Shown here piece by piece: positions 43,489 through 52,747 of a stretch of DNA of 64,000 bases. The stretch is from Natronorubrum tibetense GA33 (GTDB lineage: Archaea > Halobacteriota > Halobacteria > Halobacteriales > Natrialbaceae), in contig NZ_KB913017.1 of assembly GCF_000383975.1 (NCBI RefSeq), forward strand, positions 2,717,527 through 2,781,526, in the 5' to 3' direction. The notes beneath the pieces were generated by a model. It was not told the DNA's origin, did no database searches, and saw nothing but the letters and a program-made list of their open reading frames with translations. Positions within the stretch are counted from its first letter, which is position 1. Each line of letters opens with the position of its first letter. The translations under genes were made by a program, and so were the position numbers.

Positions 43489-43860
43489 ATGACCGATCCC
43501 GATCAGGGCATGGAAGCGCTGATGCTCGTCGACAGCCCGGAGTTCGAGCGGATAATGGAGTGTGTCTTCGGGATTCAGCCCCACGAAACGCGCACGTATT
43601 TTCGGCTCCTCGAGTTGCCGGGAAGTACGGTCTCCGAACTCGCGGACGCCCTCGAGCGCGACAGGAGTAACGTAAACCGCTCGCTTTCCACCTTGTGTGA
43701 GACAGGGCTGGTGGAGCGAGAGCGCCGACTCCTCGAGGGCGGCGGCTACGTCTATCAGTACTTCGCCGTACCCGTACCCGAGGCACAGGAGTCGATGCAC
43801 GAGGCGGTCGACGAGTGGGCGGAGACCGTACACGGACGCATTGACGAGTTCGGTCCGTGA
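43489..43860 (+). CDS. TrmB/MarR-like winged-helix regulator
   Basis: A 123-residue DNA-binding protein. A helix-turn-helix is clear (GSTVSELADALERDRSNVNRS) with the wing following (GLVERERRLLEGGG), flanked by helices for dimerisation. It lacks the sugar-binding domain of full TrmB, so its signal is unknown. The start ATG at 43489 is chosen to match the protein character. Confidence 0.8.
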   Translation: MTDPDQGMEALMLVDSPEFERIMECVFGIQPHETRTYFRLLELPGSTVSELADALERDRSNVNRSLSTLCETGLVERERRLLEGGGYVYQYFAVPVPEAQESMHEAVDEWAETVHGRIDEFGP

Positions 43861-44057
43861 GCGGGACGACCGCGAGTTGGCTCGGGCGGGGAGCCGCTCA
43901 GAGCGTCCAGCATCTCAGCCACCGATCGGCAACCGCCGAACGCTGGATCGACAGAGTGGGCACCGATCCTGTTACGGTTGCATCCACGAACTGACTCCCG
44001 GTAATTCTGCTGATCGTAACCAGCTACTGACTGTCGTATTCCAGACACTGGCTTTTC

Positions 44058-44666
44058 TCACGACGATACCGCCGTGCTGTCAATTTTTCCGGCGACGTAC
44101 ACCTGACTCACGAGCAGCAGGCCGATTCCCACCGGTAACAACCAAGCGAACATGGTCAACATGAGACCACTCGCCTGGATTCCAAGGGCGATCAGCACGA
44201 CAGGACCACAACAGATCGTTCCGGACAGCAGCGCCGGAAACGAGGCCAGAAGCCCCGATCCAGCGCCAATGCCACAGGCGGCCGGCTGTACGACCGCGAG
44301 ATACGTCAGGCCGAGATTGACGCCGACGAGGCCGGCAAGGAGGAGTCCGATGGCTACGTTCACCGGCGACACCAGAATCCGAACGACACCAGTATCGACC
44401 ATTGCGACGGCCTCGAACGATGCCGGACCGGTTCGGTCGAACATCCGGCCCAGCGGATCGTCGACCACGATCAGATCGGCCGCCACGTCAGGTCGAACTG
44501 CGAGGTCGCCGACGGCCCAGAGGAACGCGACGAGGTAGCCGATCATCACGACGGTTGCGACCGCCAGCGAGTCGTATCGACGGACGACGAGCAGCGTTGC
44601 GGCTTTCGTCTCTCGGATCCGTGACCGTGGGCGCAGCCGCTTGGTAAGTCGGCCGATGGCGCTCAT
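44058..44666 (-). CDS. Polytopic membrane protein paired with DUF3179 lipoprotein
   Basis: A 202-residue protein with a basic cytoplasmic N-terminus (RLTKRLRPRSRIRE) and about five hydrophobic helices. A TICCGPVVLIALGI segment has adjacent Cys residues within a helix, a possible redox or metal site. The start at 44666 overlaps the DUF3179 gene end by four bases, so they are translationally coupled and probably work together at the membrane. No family was recognised. Confidence 0.7.
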   Translation of the reverse strand: MSAIGRLTKRLRPRSRIRETKAATLLVVRRYDSLAVATVVMIGYLVAFLWAVGDLAVRPDVAADLIVVDDPLGRMFDRTGPASFEAVAMVDTGVVRILVSPVNVAIGLLLAGLVGVNLGLTYLAVVQPAACGIGAGSGLLASFPALLSGTICCGPVVLIALGIQASGLMLTMFAWLLPVGIGLLLVSQVYVAGKIDSTAVSS

Positions 44667-45763
44667 TCGTGGACCACCGTAGACGGGTAGTAGCCGTACC
44701 AGGCGAACCACATCGCGTCGAAACCGATCTCTCGCTCGAGGGGAAGTGAGTCGGGTTCGTGTGGTTCGCCGTCGACGCCAACTCCTCCGCCGTCCGCCTC
44801 GACCGATCTTTCGTCCGGGTTTCGATACACGTATCCCGTGTCGAGGGACCCGTCGTAGACCGTCACGTACGACGTTTCACTCATCGTCCCGTTGACGACC
44901 AGCCGCTCACGCAAGGTCTCCTTGGGGACGGCCATCGCGCCATCGGCAGTCCGGACTCCGATGACGACCGCTTTCATTGGGAACCGATCGTCGGTCTCCA
45001 GCGGGCTGAACAGCGTATTTTCGTTCTCGTAGTACCCGCTCCGCGGATTGTATTCCCCGTAAGGGTCGTCGCCGTAGTTGCGGATGTGGCCGGTGTCTTC
45101 TGTGAGGACGACTGTCTCCGGATACTGCTCGCGCCAGCGATCCCACGTCGTCCAGATCACCTGAAACTCCTCTAGGTACTCGCCTTCGTGTGGACCGCGG
45201 ATACCCAACGCGAGTATCTGGGGCCACCACGTCTCCGTCCCGCGGTCGAACATGACGAGGTTGCTGTTGATCAACCGGCCGGAGACGCCGAGTTCGCTCT
45301 CGCCACGGTAGAATCCCTGTGCCGTCCCGGTCAACGGGCAGTAGGTCACCGAAACCGACTCTCCGCCAACGGTGTCGTTGACGATCTCGTGCCACACGAG
45401 GTTGTATTGCGGGTAGGCCTTCGCGTCCCCGTTCAGTTCGACGCCGAAGACCGGATCGCCTCCGTCGAGGTTTGCTGGTGGAGTGTCGGACGAAGCGAAC
45501 TGCGGATCGTCGACCGAGGGGATTCCGTCCTGGCCCGGTCCACCGGATAGATTCGCTTCGTTCAGTTCTTCGATCGTGTACTCCTGGGGAAGCAACCGGT
45601 CAACCGTCGGTGGACCGGTGGTCACAGCGTTTTCGTCGTCCGTCACACGACCGAGGATGCCGGAATTACCGAGACAGCCTGCGACGGCAGCCAGACCGAC
45701 AGCCGCCGCGGAACCGAGAACGTACCGTCTAGAACTGCCGTTCGTTGTGGGACTGTCTCGCAT
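44663..45763 (-). CDS. DUF3179 twin-arginine lipoprotein
   Basis: A 366-residue exported protein. SRRYVLGSAAAVGLAAVAGC combines twin Arg with a lipobox Cys near residue 28, so it is anchored outside by lipid. The rest carries DUF3179 segments: YPQYNLVWHEIVND, VSVTYCPLTGTAQGF, FDRGTETWWPQ. The single conserved Cys in VTYCPLTG is a possible functional residue. The role of DUF3179 is unknown; the operon includes the membrane protein at 44058. Confidence 0.85.
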   Translation of the reverse strand: MRDSPTTNGSSRRYVLGSAAAVGLAAVAGCLGNSGILGRVTDDENAVTTGPPTVDRLLPQEYTIEELNEANLSGGPGQDGIPSVDDPQFASSDTPPANLDGGDPVFGVELNGDAKAYPQYNLVWHEIVNDTVGGESVSVTYCPLTGTAQGFYRGESELGVSGRLINSNLVMFDRGTETWWPQILALGIRGPHEGEYLEEFQVIWTTWDRWREQYPETVVLTEDTGHIRNYGDDPYGEYNPRSGYYENENTLFSPLETDDRFPMKAVVIGVRTADGAMAVPKETLRERLVVNGTMSETSYVTVYDGSLDTGYVYRNPDERSVEADGGGVGVDGEPHEPDSLPLEREIGFDAMWFAWYGYYPSTVVHE

Positions 45764-46199
45764 ACGCATCGGTAGGCTCGGCTTCGAAATAACCCGATGG
45801 CGGCTGTGTACCCGGCACACACACCCGCTGTCGACCCGTACGACGAGCACTCATTGCGGCAATCGCTATCGGGAAACCGTCAATGAGATCGATCTTGATG
45901 GGTGGCCCGATGACGGCAGTTTCAAATCCTATTCTCGACGGGTTTGACGTCGTGTAGCGTATGGCAACGAGTATGAGTGTTGATCGACCCGGACACGGAA
46001 ACCGATTCAGAGAAACTGCACGTCTGGACAGGAACGGCCGGCTAGTTACGAGAATCACATCGGTAACGGGCACGCGCTCGAGTCGACTGTTCGGCTGTCA
46101 GTCGCTCAGTAACTGCCCCTATATAACTGATATGGGCTGTGCGCGGCGCATACATCACCGCCATAGGGACATTATCCGATGGCCCGTTCGTTCGCTTGT
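45764..46199. other. Divergent promoter region, 436 bases
   Basis: No convincing gene is present. On the plus strand a strong TATA box (CCTATATAACTG, about 46118-46129) would start transcription near 46147 and leave a leader of about 53 bases before the lipoprotein ATG at 46200; a weaker CATTAT near 46170 could give a leaderless message. A very short frame at about 45891-45959 (24 codons) was seen but cannot be supported. Confidence 0.45.
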
Positions 46200-47318
46200 A
46201 TGTCACGCAATACCACTCGAGCGATCGACCGGCGACGTGTAATTCAGGCGCTTGGTGCAGGCGGCGCGATCGCACTTGCAGGCTGTCTCGGCGGTGACGA
46301 TGAAACGGCGGATGACGCAAATGGTGATGACGAGGAGGTGAACGATGACGAAGAAGAAATAAACGGCGACGAGGAGGAGACCGACCTCGCGAGCCTGGAT
46401 CCCACTCCGGAGGGCGAGTCGCTCTCCGAGGACGACATCCACGCGCTCGTCGATCTCTTCGACGACCAGCCGATGAACGAGGACCAGCACGAAGTCGAAG
46501 GCGACGACCGGGAGTACACCCCGCGACACGTCTGGATGTGGGTCAGCGACGAGAACCTCATCGGGCTCCATTTCAACGAGCCGAATCCCGAGGACGCGAC
46601 CGAACTCGACTATATCACGATCGGACAGAAGGGGCTCTTTACCGAGGAAAGCCAGCCCAGCGAGGAGTTCTCGCACTTCCACAAGCACACGGCCGACGGC
46701 TGGGAGGACGGCCACGGAGGCGAAACGGGCGACGAAGGCTACTGGCTGACTCACATCGCGGTTCGGGAGATCGAGTACCCGTTCCACGACGAGCCGATCG
46801 AGCCGCAGGTCGACTACGGCTTCATGCCGACCCCGCCCGAGGAGGGAAGTGAGGGACACGAGACGGATTGGGAAGCCCCCGACGGCGGCGAGGGGGATCT
46901 CTCGGACGACCAACGCGACGCGCTCATCGAAATCTTCGACGACCACTGGACGAACGAGGACCAGCAAGAAGCGCCCCACGGCACGCCGGCACACCTCTGG
47001 AAGTGGGTCAGCGAGGAGACCTTCCTGTTGCTCCACTTCGACGAGCCAGCCGTCGAGGAAGCCGACAATCTCATCTACTTCGGGATCGGCCAGCGCGGGC
47101 AGTTCACGAGCGACGACATCCCGGCGGGACAGGCCGACGAGTTCACGCACTTCCACAAGCACGAGGCCGACAGCTGGGACGCGGGTCACGGCGGACAGGA
47201 CGCCGAGCAGTGGGGTGCCTGGCTCGTCCACCACGCCACCCGCGACCACGAGATGCCGTGGGGTGAGGTCGAGGTCGGCATCGATCGCGAGTTCATGCCC
47301 ACCGAACCGCCCCAGTAA
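46200..47318 (+). CDS. Lipoprotein with two copies of a His-rich HFHKH domain
   Basis: A 372-residue exported protein: twin Arg (DRRRVIQALG), lipobox LAGC near residue 29, then a highly acidic spacer (about 30-65). Two homologous domains follow (about 75-215 and 235-370). Each has a WVS(D/E)E motif, then a cluster HFHKH, a GHGG loop, a WLxH segment and an FMPT end. The repeated His residues suggest paired metal sites outside the cell. No known family. It is followed three bases later by the double-halocyanin gene. Confidence 0.75.
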   Translation: MSRNTTRAIDRRRVIQALGAGGAIALAGCLGGDDETADDANGDDEEVNDDEEEINGDEEETDLASLDPTPEGESLSEDDIHALVDLFDDQPMNEDQHEVEGDDREYTPRHVWMWVSDENLIGLHFNEPNPEDATELDYITIGQKGLFTEESQPSEEFSHFHKHTADGWEDGHGGETGDEGYWLTHIAVREIEYPFHDEPIEPQVDYGFMPTPPEEGSEGHETDWEAPDGGEGDLSDDQRDALIEIFDDHWTNEDQQEAPHGTPAHLWKWVSEETFLLLHFDEPAVEEADNLIYFGIGQRGQFTSDDIPAGQADEFTHFHKHEADSWDAGHGGQDAEQWGAWLVHHATRDHEMPWGEVEVGIDREFMPTEPPQ

Positions 47319-47321
47319 CTC

Positions 47322-48197
47322 ATGGACACACACCGTCTGAGCCGTCGACGACTGCTCGCGGTCGCCGCCAGCGGGAGTGCCCTGTCCGCGACCCTCGCCG
47401 GCTGCCTCGGAGAAAGTGACGGCGGAAGCGGTGACGACGAGGCCAACGACGACGAAAACGGTACCGACGACGCCGCAGACGACGAGGACGTCGTCGAAAT
47501 CGTCACTCGAGAAGGCGACGAGGACGAAGACGAACCGAACTTCGTGTTCGATCCCGACCACGTCGAAATCGAACCCGGTACGACCGTTCGCTGGATCAAC
47601 ACCGACGGCGTCTTCCACACCGTTACGTCGACTGACTCGCTCGAGGACAAATCACCGAGCGAGGTGTTCGACGAGACCCTCAGCAGTGAGGGTGACGAAT
47701 TCGAGTGGACGCCCGAGGAGGAGGGTGTCCAGCACTACTACTGCGAACCCCACGCCGAGTTCATGGACGGGACGATCGAAATCGGCGACGGTGATCCAGA
47801 CGAGACCGACCCTGACGAAGACGATAGCGAAGAGGACACGGCCGACGACAACGGCGAAGTCGACGAGGAGTTCGTCGATATGACTGGCGAAGATAGCATC
47901 GAGATCGAGACTCGAGCAGGCGACGACGACCAGGGCGAACCAAGCTTCGTCTTCGATCCCGCGTTCGTCCGTCTCGACGAGGGGACGACCGTTGAATGGG
48001 TCAACACCGACGGCGTCTTCCACACCGTCACGTCGGCCGACTCGATCGACAGCCGCAGCGGTGGTGGCGACGAATTCGACGCGACGATCGCCAGCGAGGG
48101 AGATACGTTCGAGTGGGATGCCGAGGAAACCGGCACGCAGCCGTACTACTGCTCGCCCCACGCGGGCTTTATGTACGGTGCACTCGAGACCGAGTGA
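47322..48197 (+). CDS. Double-domain halocyanin-like blue copper lipoprotein
   Basis: A 291-residue exported lipoprotein: SRRRLLAVAAS signal, LAGC lipobox near residue 28, then two cupredoxin domains (about 55-152 and 185-291) joined by an Asp/Glu-rich linker. Both keep the type 1 copper ligands: His in GVFHTVT, then Cys, His and Met in YYCEPHAEFM and YYCSPHAGFM. Such proteins carry electrons at the membrane surface. The tight spacing to the His-rich lipoprotein upstream suggests one functional module. Confidence 0.88.
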   Translation: MDTHRLSRRRLLAVAASGSALSATLAGCLGESDGGSGDDEANDDENGTDDAADDEDVVEIVTREGDEDEDEPNFVFDPDHVEIEPGTTVRWINTDGVFHTVTSTDSLEDKSPSEVFDETLSSEGDEFEWTPEEEGVQHYYCEPHAEFMDGTIEIGDGDPDETDPDEDDSEEDTADDNGEVDEEFVDMTGEDSIEIETRAGDDDQGEPSFVFDPAFVRLDEGTTVEWVNTDGVFHTVTSADSIDSRSGGGDEFDATIASEGDTFEWDAEETGTQPYYCSPHAGFMYGALETE

Positions 48198-48287
48198 CGC
48201 TCCCCGTCGCCGTTCGCCGCGGTCCCCGCTGGCGCGGTCCGCCTGCGAGCAGAAACACACTTCCGCGCGCACCCCCTCCGAGCCGAT

Positions 48288-48800
48288 GTGAGCGCTGATG
48301 CGACGCGACGCGTCGAAGTCTACCCCGACCGAGAGGTCGTCGTCGAGTTCGATCCCGACCTCACCTTCGAGTGCGTCGAAGAGTGTACCTGGTGTTGCCA
48401 GCACGGGGTCTTGCTCTACGATCAGGACTTACTCGAGTTAGCCCAGCGAGCGAACCTCGCCGAGACCACGACCGACTTTCGCGGCGAGAAGTTCGTCACC
48501 CGCGAACAGAAGAATCGGGACGACCACGTCGCGGACGACGGTTGTGCCTGTGCCTTCCTCCGCGAGGACGGCCTCTGCTCGCTGCATCTCGAGGAGGACT
48601 GGAAACCGACCAGGTGCTCCGTCTTCCCGCTCGGCGTCTGGCTCGAGGACGGCGACCTTCACGTCGACATTCGGGACTCGGCCCACGAGCACTGCGAGGG
48701 ACTGGACGTCAGCGACCGGAGCGTCATCGACAACCTCGAGGCGTTTCTGCCGGAGGTGCTGTGGGAACTCGAGAACCCGGATTCGGATCGAGAGCTGTAG
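48288..48800 (+). CDS. YkgJ-family cysteine-cluster protein
   Basis: A 170-residue soluble protein with the CxnCCxC cluster: CVEECTWCC near 28-36, then CACAF and GLCSLH in the middle and TRCSVFPLGV further on. YkgJ-type proteins bind zinc or iron-sulfur clusters; their function is unclear. It starts with GTG at 48288, about 90 bases after the double halocyanin, and may belong to the same region by chance. Confidence 0.78.
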   Translation: MSADATRRVEVYPDREVVVEFDPDLTFECVEECTWCCQHGVLLYDQDLLELAQRANLAETTTDFRGEKFVTREQKNRDDHVADDGCACAFLREDGLCSLHLEEDWKPTRCSVFPLGVWLEDGDLHVDIRDSAHEHCEGLDVSDRSVIDNLEAFLPEVLWELENPDSDREL

Positions 48801-48948
48801 CGCCGTTTTCCGTTCCGAAGTAACGACCTCCACACAGGTAACCCGGCAGAACGGTTACAGTTTGGTTAGGTGTCTGAATGGTTACGGTTGGGTCAGATGT
48901 TACCACGGCTCTCCAATGTTTTAAACGTCTGCCTCACGTAGTGAGACT

Positions 48949-49233
48949 GTGACAGAAGAATCCGGGCGACGGAATCTCCGTATGCCCAACAGCGATGAAG
49001 TATTCGCCGTCGTAACCGAACACCTCGGAGGGAACCACGTGCAACTCCGCTGTGAGGACGGCGAGGAACGGCTCGGCCGCATCCCAGGTCGCATGAAGTA
49101 CCGCACCTGGATCGAACAAGACGACATCGTCGTCGCCGAGCCATGGGACTGGCAAGACGAGAAGGCCACAATCGAGTGGCGCTACACCAGCCAAGACGCA
49201 GATCAACTGCGTCGCGAAGGCCACATCGATTGA
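48949..49233 (+). CDS. Translation initiation factor eIF-1A
   Basis: A 94-residue OB-fold factor with the family segments [21 protein letters not shown] and [16 protein letters not shown]. It helps initiator tRNA and mRNA placement on the small subunit. A TATA-like GTTTTAAAC (about 48919-48927) lies about 27 bases before the GTG start, indicating a leaderless message; an internal ATG at 48982 would remove conserved residues. Confidence 0.92.
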   Translation: MTEESGRRNLRMPNSDEVFAVVTEHLGGNHVQLRCEDGEERLGRIPGRMKYRTWIEQDDIVVAEPWDWQDEKATIEWRYTSQDADQLRREGHID

Positions 49234-49413
49234 ACCTCGGTTCCGGCCACTAAACGAGATTTCTCCGCGCACTCTGCGACACTGAGCGACGGCGTTCGCG
49301 CTGTTCGGACTGACCGCAATGTTCTCTCGATCGAAACGGCTTCTGCGGCGAGTCTAATCCGTCCGAGCCTCGCCTGTAGTTCGAACCAATAAACCAATGG
49401 CTGCGATAGCAAT

Positions 49414-50133
49414 TCACCGCGTCGCCTGCTTCCAGGTTCGAAGGTCGACCACCGTTCCGTCGATCGCGTCCGGATCGGCGTCGGTCGCCGCCCAGACGAA
49501 CATTCCCGTGATGGATTCCGGATCACGTCCCTGGCCGCCCGAGAGCGCCGTCGCAACCTGCCCGAGATCCAGACAGCCAACGGTGTAGTCGGTGTCGGCG
49601 GCGAACCCGCGAGCCACCGCCTCGGCGGTCGCCTTCGAAATCGCGTACGAGCCGTAGCCCGATTTGGCTTCGCGAGCGACAGCCCCCGTCGGGACGAGCA
49701 CGCGAGCGCCGTCGTTCAGGTGGGGCAACGCCTCGAGGATCGTTCCGAAGACCCCGCGGGCGTTGATCCGCCAGTGATCGTCGAACGCCGAGTACGACTC
49801 GCCGTCGGTCGGCGTACTCCCTGGGTTCCCGTGATAGACGCCTGCCGCGGGGACAACGACATCGATTCCACCAGACGGACCGGTCCGCGACGCGGTTTCG
49901 ACGAGTCGCTCGAGGTCGAACTCGTCGCGCACGTCGGTCCGGAGCCCTGCCGCGGCGGCATCCGTGCTCTCGGACGACTCGAGCCGGTCTTCGAGTGCGT
50001 CGACCGTTTCCGCCACGCCGTCGCCGTCTCGAGCGCCGACGACGACCGTTGCACCCTCGTCGACGAACGTTTCGGCGACGGCGCGTCCGATCCCGCGAGT
50101 TCCACCGGTGACGACCGCTGTCGTTCCGTTCAT
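49414..50133 (-). CDS. Short-chain dehydrogenase/reductase
   Basis: A 239-residue SDR: cofactor motif TGGTRGIG near residues 9-16, catalytic YAISK near 175. The usual catalytic Ser position reads PTGAV, so it is Thr here, which could lower or change activity. An Ala/Asp-rich stretch (about 55-65) is not in typical members. It is divergent from the carotenoid genes and shares their upstream region. Confidence 0.8.
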   Translation of the reverse strand: MNGTTAVVTGGTRGIGRAVAETFVDEGATVVVGARDGDGVAETVDALEDRLESSESTDAAAAGLRTDVRDEFDLERLVETASRTGPSGGIDVVVPAAGVYHGNPGSTPTDGESYSAFDDHWRINARGVFGTILEALPHLNDGARVLVPTGAVAREAKSGYGSYAISKATAEAVARGFAADTDYTVGCLDLGQVATALSGGQGRDPESITGMFVWAATDADPDAIDGTVVDLRTWKQATR

Positions 50134-50288
50134 ACGGGCCGTACGGGTGGCTGACACAGATATCCATCGACGACAACGACCACTCGTTCGCTTCGTGCTT
50201 GCACGGCGTTCCTGCCGCAACTCGAAATTGCGGTCCCCTACGTAGGTATGGCGTACGTTTATGACCACGCCGACAGTCACGGTGATAT

Positions 50289-51785
50289 ATGCAATCGCTG
50301 GCCGACGAGTCCGTCGTCGTGATCGGGGCCGGCGTCGGCGGGCTCTCGACGGCCTGTTACCTCGCGAATCGGGGTGCCGACGTCCACGTCATCGAAAAGA
50401 ACGAACAGCTCGGCGGCCGTGCGAGTCGGCTCGAGGAGGATGGCTTCCGGTTCGACATGGGTCCGTCCTGGTACCTCATGCCCGACGTTTTCGAGCGTTT
50501 TTTCGCCGAGTTCGATCGCACGCCGTCGGACTACTACGAACTGACTCATCTCGACCCGCACTACCGACTCTTCTTCAAGGATGGCGATCAGGTCGATATC
50601 ACGCCCGACCTCGAGCGAACGAAGGCCGTCTTCGAGGAGTACGAGACGGGTGCGGGCGACGCGCTCGAGCGCTACCTCGACAAATCGCGGGAGAACTACG
50701 AGGTAGGGATGGAACACTTCGTCTACGAGGACCGGGAGCGGCTGCGAGACTACGTCGACCTCGACGTGGCTCGGCAGGCCCGCGGTCTCTCCCTGTTGGG
50801 GTCGATGCAGGGCCACGTCGAGAACTACTTCGAACATCCGAAACTCCAGCAGATCATGCAGTACACGCTGGTGTTCCTCGGTGGCTCGCCGACGAACACG
50901 CCGGCGCTCTACAACCTGATGAGCCACGTCGATTTCAACCTCGGCGTCTGGTATCCCGAGGACGGCATCGGCGGCGTCATCGACGGGATCACGGAACTGG
51001 GACGCGAACTGGGCGTCACGTACGACACCGACCGACCGGCGACGGCGATCAAGGGTCGCGAGGGGGCGTTTCTCGTCGAGACTCCCCGAGGGCCGCTGCG
51101 TCCCGATCTGGTTGTCAGCAACGCCAGTTACGCCCACACCGAGCAGGAACTGCTCCCGGCCGAACGGCGGGGCTACGACGCCGACTACTGGGAGTCGCGA
51201 ACCTACGCTCCCTCCGCCTTCTTACTCTACCTCGGGGTCGAGGGCGAGGTGGATGAACTGGCTCATCACACCCTGGTCCTCCCGACGGACTGGCAGGGAC
51301 ACTTCGACCAGATCTTCGAGGACCCGCAGTGGCCCGACGACCCCGCCTACTATTGCTGTGTCCCCTCCGAAACCGACGACACGGTCGCTCCCGACGGCCA
51401 CAGCGCCCTATTCGTGCTCGTGCCAATCGCGCCGGGGCTCGAGGACACGCCCGAGATTCGTGAAACCTACCGCGAGAAGATTCTCACGGACATCGCCACG
51501 AACACCGGCGAAGAGCTACGCGATCGGATCGTCTTCGAAGAACAATTCTGCGTCCGGGACTTCGCCGATCGATACAACAGCTACGACGGGACGGCACTGG
51601 GGTTGGCCCACACGCTCCGACAGACCTCGCTCTTCCGGCCGCCCCACCGGGCGAAGGGCGTCGACGGACTCTACTTCGTCGGCGGCGACACCACGCCCGG
51701 GATCGGCGTCCCGATGTGTCTCATCAGCGGCGAACTGACCGCAGAGAAGGTACTCGAGGACCACGGCCAGTCGGGAGAACAGTGA
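50289..51785 (+). CDS. crtD: Carotenoid 3,4-desaturase (CrtD, CrtI family)
   Basis: A 498-residue FAD enzyme of the phytoene desaturase family: dinucleotide-binding GAGVGGLSTA near 13-22, LGGRASR, and C-terminal FVGGDTTPGIGVPM. Its place directly before lyeJ and cruF matches the bacterioruberin cluster, where this enzyme acts as the 3,4-desaturase rather than a phytoene desaturase. A TATA-like CGTTTATGAC lies about 30 bases upstream. Confidence 0.88.
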   Translation: MQSLADESVVVIGAGVGGLSTACYLANRGADVHVIEKNEQLGGRASRLEEDGFRFDMGPSWYLMPDVFERFFAEFDRTPSDYYELTHLDPHYRLFFKDGDQVDITPDLERTKAVFEEYETGAGDALERYLDKSRENYEVGMEHFVYEDRERLRDYVDLDVARQARGLSLLGSMQGHVENYFEHPKLQQIMQYTLVFLGGSPTNTPALYNLMSHVDFNLGVWYPEDGIGGVIDGITELGRELGVTYDTDRPATAIKGREGAFLVETPRGPLRPDLVVSNASYAHTEQELLPAERRGYDADYWESRTYAPSAFLLYLGVEGEVDELAHHTLVLPTDWQGHFDQIFEDPQWPDDPAYYCCVPSETDDTVAPDGHSALFVLVPIAPGLEDTPEIRETYREKILTDIATNTGEELRDRIVFEEQFCVRDFADRYNSYDGTALGLAHTLRQTSLFRPPHRAKGVDGLYFVGGDTTPGIGVPMCLISGELTAEKVLEDHGQSGEQ

Positions 51786-51852
51786 TCCAGCGAGCGATCG
51801 ATCCGGTTCGAATCCAGACAGCGGCGACTGTAGGTGCCACGCTCAGACGACC

Positions 51853-52719
51853 ATGACATCGGAGTCGACGTCCGCGAACGGTGGCAGTCTCGGGGGGGAG
51901 CTATCGTATCTGCTGACGCTCTCGAGACCTCGGTTCTGGCTCTATCTGGCGGGACCTGTGCTCGTCGGCGTCGCGTATGCCGCGAGTTCGGTCGACGACC
52001 TGTTCGCACCCGCCGCAGTCGCGTTGTTCGCCTACTTCCTCGTGCCGGCGAACGTTTTCCTCTACGGGATCAACGACGTCTACGACCGCGAGATCGATGT
52101 CGCGAATCCGAAGAAAGACGAACAGGAGACACGGTATCGGGGCCAACGATTCGTTCCGGCCGCGGTCGTCGGCTGCGTCCTTCTGGGGCTGGCGCTCGTC
52201 CCGTTCCTGCCGCGGGCGGCCTGGCCCTGGCTCGCGATCTTTCTCGTCCTCGGGGCGGCCTACAGCGCGCCGCCGGTTCGGTTCAAAACGACGCCGATCC
52301 TCGATTCGGTCTCGAACGGGCTCTATATCGCGCCGGGTGCGGCAGCCTACGCCGCCGTCGCGGGGGGTCAGCCACCCCTGCTCGCCGTCCTCGGCGGCTG
52401 GCTGTGGGCGATGGGAATGCACACCTTTTCGGCCATTCCCGACATCGAACCCGATCGCGAGACTGGGATTCGGACGACCGCGACGATGCTCGGCGAGTCG
52501 CAAACTTACGCCTACTGCGGCGCGTGCTGGCTCGCGAGCGCGCTCGCGTTCGCCGTGCTCGACGTCCGCCTCGGTGCGCTCATGCTGGTCTACCCCGCAC
52601 TCGTCGCGGCGCTCGTCACCTCGAGCGTCGCCGTCGATCGGGCCTACTGGTGGTTCCCGGCGATCAACACGGTCGTCGGTGCACTCCTGACGATGGGCGG
52701 ACTCTGGAGGTTAGTCTGA
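51853..52719 (+). CDS. lyeJ: Lycopene elongase/1,2-hydratase LyeJ (UbiA family)
   Basis: A 288-residue membrane prenyltransferase with about eight helices. The first Asp-rich motif is GINDVYDREID, with NPKKDEQ next; the second is SAIPDIEPDRETGI. In haloarchaea this enzyme adds C5 units to lycopene to make C50 carotenoids. It lies between crtD and cruF. Confidence 0.9.
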   Translation: MTSESTSANGGSLGGELSYLLTLSRPRFWLYLAGPVLVGVAYAASSVDDLFAPAAVALFAYFLVPANVFLYGINDVYDREIDVANPKKDEQETRYRGQRFVPAAVVGCVLLGLALVPFLPRAAWPWLAIFLVLGAAYSAPPVRFKTTPILDSVSNGLYIAPGAAAYAAVAGGQPPLLAVLGGWLWAMGMHTFSAIPDIEPDRETGIRTTATMLGESQTYAYCGACWLASALAFAVLDVRLGALMLVYPALVAALVTSSVAVDRAYWWFPAINTVVGALLTMGGLWRLV

Positions 52720-52747
52720 GATGAGCGACGACAGGAGGCTGATCTGA

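Noticed and set aside
45891-45959. 24-codon frame before the HFHKH lipoprotein
   Set aside because: Too short to judge, no promoter spacing or start signal to support it.
46203-47618. 471-codon minus frame over the lipoprotein pair
   Set aside because: Antisense of acidic repeats (GAC/GAG codons give Val/Leu runs); both plus-strand genes have signal peptides and motifs.
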